Assembly (NCBI GenBank): GCA_965227215.1
Contig: OZ245729.1
Span: forward strand, 2,976,001-3,040,000
Direction: 5' to 3'
Source of the DNA: Gracilimonas sp965227215
GTDB lineage: Bacteria; Bacteroidota; Rhodothermia; Balneolales; Balneolaceae
Length of the DNA: 64,000 nucleotides
Shown here: one piece after another, positions 62,773 through 64,000 of the stretch
Position numbering within the stretch: the first letter of the stretch is position 1
Layout of the letters: the number at the start of each line of letters is the position of its first letter
Notes under the pieces: model-generated
The model's database searches: none
What the model was told of the DNA's origin: nothing
What the model saw: the letters and a program-made list of their open reading frames with translations, nothing else
Translations under genes and position numbers: made by a program

Positions 62773-63878
62773 ACGCCTTTTCCGGCTTTGTGATTAAAGA
62801 GTTTAAGCAGATTTATCGTGATAAGCGTACGCTAACGGTGCTCTTTGGGATGCCAATCATTATGCTGATACTATTTGGCTTTGCTATCCGAAATGAAGTA
62901 ACCAACGCTCAGATCGGGGTTTTGGATTTAGCGAAAGATGAAGTAACGCGAACCATCACGCAAAAACTGGAAGCTTCAGGATCTTTTCAAGTCCGGGCCT
63001 ACCTGCAAAGTTATGGGGAAGTAGAAGGGCTGTTCAGAAAAGGTGATATCAAGGAAGTGGTGGTTTTTGAACCGAACTTCAAAGAGAAGCTGGTGAATAA
63101 AAATGTAGCGGATGTACAGATTATCACTGATGCTACCGACCCTAACCTTGCCAACCTTGTACAGTCGTATACGGCTAATATTATTCGTGATTATGTGAGG
63201 GAGTTGAACAATAACGGAGAAATACAAAAAGCAGGTTTAAATACGCAGGTAAGGATGATGTACAATCCCGAACTGAGAAGTGTGAACCTGTTTGTTCCCG
63301 GTTTGATTGCCGTTATTCTGATGCTTATTTCCGCCCTTATGACCTCTATTTCTATCACCCGTGAAAAGGAGATGGGAAATATGGAAATTCTGTTGGTTTC
63401 ACCGCTCAAACCCCGGCATATAATCATAGGAAAGGTATTGCCGTATTTGGTGCTTTCGTTAGTAAATGTAATCACCATTTTGGTGTTGGCAAGGTTTGTA
63501 TTTCAGGTTCCGTTTCAGGGTTCTTACATCTTGTTTATTGCAGAGGCGACCTTATTTATTCTAACGGCTTTGGCACTGGGGGTGTTTATTTCATCGGCAG
63601 CCAATAATCAGCAAACCGCAATGATGGTTTCTTTGGCGGGATTGTTACTGCCAACGGTATTGCTGTCGGGCTTCATTTTTCCCGTTTCAAGTATGCCGGT
63701 TCCACTTCAGTGGATTTCACATATCATTCCGGCCAAATGGTTTTTGATCATTGTAAGAGACATCATGCTGAAAGGATCCGAGTTCTTATTCATCTGGAAA
63801 GAGACACTTATTCTGGCCGGGATTACCCTGTTTTTTATAGCTCTGAGTATGAAAAAGTTTAAGGTGAGGCTGCAATGA
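62769..63878 (+). CDS. ABC-2 type exporter permease 1
   Basis: 369 residues of the ABC-2/YhgE class (like YbhS/YbhR). An N-terminal helix (LTVLFGMPIIMLILFGFAIR) is followed by a large periplasmic domain (about 45-175), then five membrane helices (GLIAVILMLISALMTSISIT ... VLSLVNVITILVLARFV ... LLLPTVLLSGFIFPVS). Half of a permease pair with the next gene. Confidence 0.92.
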   Translation: MNAFSGFVIKEFKQIYRDKRTLTVLFGMPIIMLILFGFAIRNEVTNAQIGVLDLAKDEVTRTITQKLEASGSFQVRAYLQSYGEVEGLFRKGDIKEVVVFEPNFKEKLVNKNVADVQIITDATDPNLANLVQSYTANIIRDYVRELNNNGEIQKAGLNTQVRMMYNPELRSVNLFVPGLIAVILMLISALMTSISITREKEMGNMEILLVSPLKPRHIIIGKVLPYLVLSLVNVITILVLARFVFQVPFQGSYILFIAEATLFILTALALGVFISSAANNQQTAMMVSLAGLLLPTVLLSGFIFPVSSMPVPLQWISHIIPAKWFLIIVRDIMLKGSEFLFIWKETLILAGITLFFIALSMKKFKVRLQ

Positions 63879-64000
63879 AGATCATTCGGGTTTTACTTCG
63901 AAAAGAGTTTCTGCAGATTTTCCGCAACAAGGCGATGCTGCCCATCCTGTTTGTGATGCCAATCGTACAGCTGTTGGTTCTTTCCTTTGCGGCAACCTAT
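63875..64000 (+). CDS. ABC-2 type exporter permease 2, 5' part only
   Basis: Starts inside the end of permease 1 (ATGA overlap). The 42 codons in the window read MKIIRVLLRKEFLQIFRNKA then MLPILFVMPIVQLLVLSFAA, the same opening plan as permease 1 (cytoplasmic KEFxQIxRxK helix, then membrane helix). It is cut by the window edge and would complete the exporter. Confidence 0.85.
   Translation, partial: MKIIRVLLRKEFLQIFRNKAMLPILFVMPIVQLLVLSFAATY

Noticed and set aside
1..64000. CRISPR array, tRNA, rRNA or insertion sequence
   Set aside because: No regularly spaced direct repeats, cloverleaf or rRNA-like stretches, or transposase motifs were seen in any gap or frame.

Overview
The window looks like a stretch of chromosome from a marine-type member of the Balneolia/Rhodothermia side of the Bacteroidota-Chlorobiota group (Balneola/Gracilimonas-like). 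The main reason is the repeated C-terminal type IX secretion (T9SS) sorting domain of the NYPNPFNP(T/S)T variety, found intact on five secreted proteins and as a decayed remnant. Other support comes from a PorV-like outer-membrane protein, TonB-receptor architecture with a carboxypeptidase-regulatory N-domain, and a MGQQQLL-type pilin-like protein. The placement is inference from protein style; no rRNA or tRNA gene was seen.

Layout. 1-1139 (minus): end of a kynurenine operon (tryptophan 2,3-dioxygenase followed by a PLP enzyme cut by the window edge). 1781-10884 (plus): a TonB-dependent receptor, a secreted FN3 protein, a PorV-like protein, a TIG/beta-propeller lipoprotein and a T9SS-secreted beta-propeller. 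10944-31699: a dense set of cell-wall or amino-sugar catabolic genes. These are a GHL10 (DigH-like) glycosidase, a Tat-exported phosphoesterase, a phosphodiester glycosidase, a NagX-type acyltransferase, a BadF-type amino-sugar kinase, a cytoplasmic NagZ-like GH3, a NamZ-like exo-muramidase, two amidases, a TolB-like propeller, an AmpG-like transporter and a NagB-PIG-L fusion. A second, secreted GH3 lies at 40160-41575. Read together they make a peptidoglycan-scavenging pathway: amidases strip stem peptides, the GHL10 enzyme cuts naked glycan, NamZ and NagZ trim the ends, and the sugars are imported, phosphorylated and deaminated.

31984-36430 holds tatD and then a small accessory patch: an AT-rich two-helix membrane protein of unknown function, a Phd/ParE-type and a VapBC toxin-antitoxin module in convergent orientation, and an NTF2-like lipoprotein. 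36431-47000 is mixed housekeeping: two SRPBCC proteins, VOC, YbaK, DUF1772-like, Na/Pi cotransporter, lipoproteins and pdxB.

46871-54382 runs from a pyrimidine-nucleoside phosphorylase into a PspA-centred envelope-stress locus: PspA, a PspA-tail-like coiled-coil protein, a membrane-anchored coiled-coil protein, enoyl-CoA hydratase, a CorC/CNNM protein, and an AAA ATPase whose first AAA half looks degenerate. 54685-57895 has two SDR-type genes, a phosphofructokinase and an azurin. 58288 to the right edge is a TetR-TolC-HlyD-ABC-ABC-permease-permease exporter operon behind a perfect 18-bp palindrome.

Several non-coding structures were located by eye: three tandem hairpins in the TonB-receptor leader, two about 150-bp palindromic elements flanking the phosphodiester-glycosidase gene, other inverted repeats, five terminator candidates (one weak) and operator-like palindromes. 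Start sites were moved from the longest ORF where a signal peptide, conserved N-terminus or ribosome-binding site argued for it. No CRISPR array, insertion sequence, tRNA or rRNA was seen.
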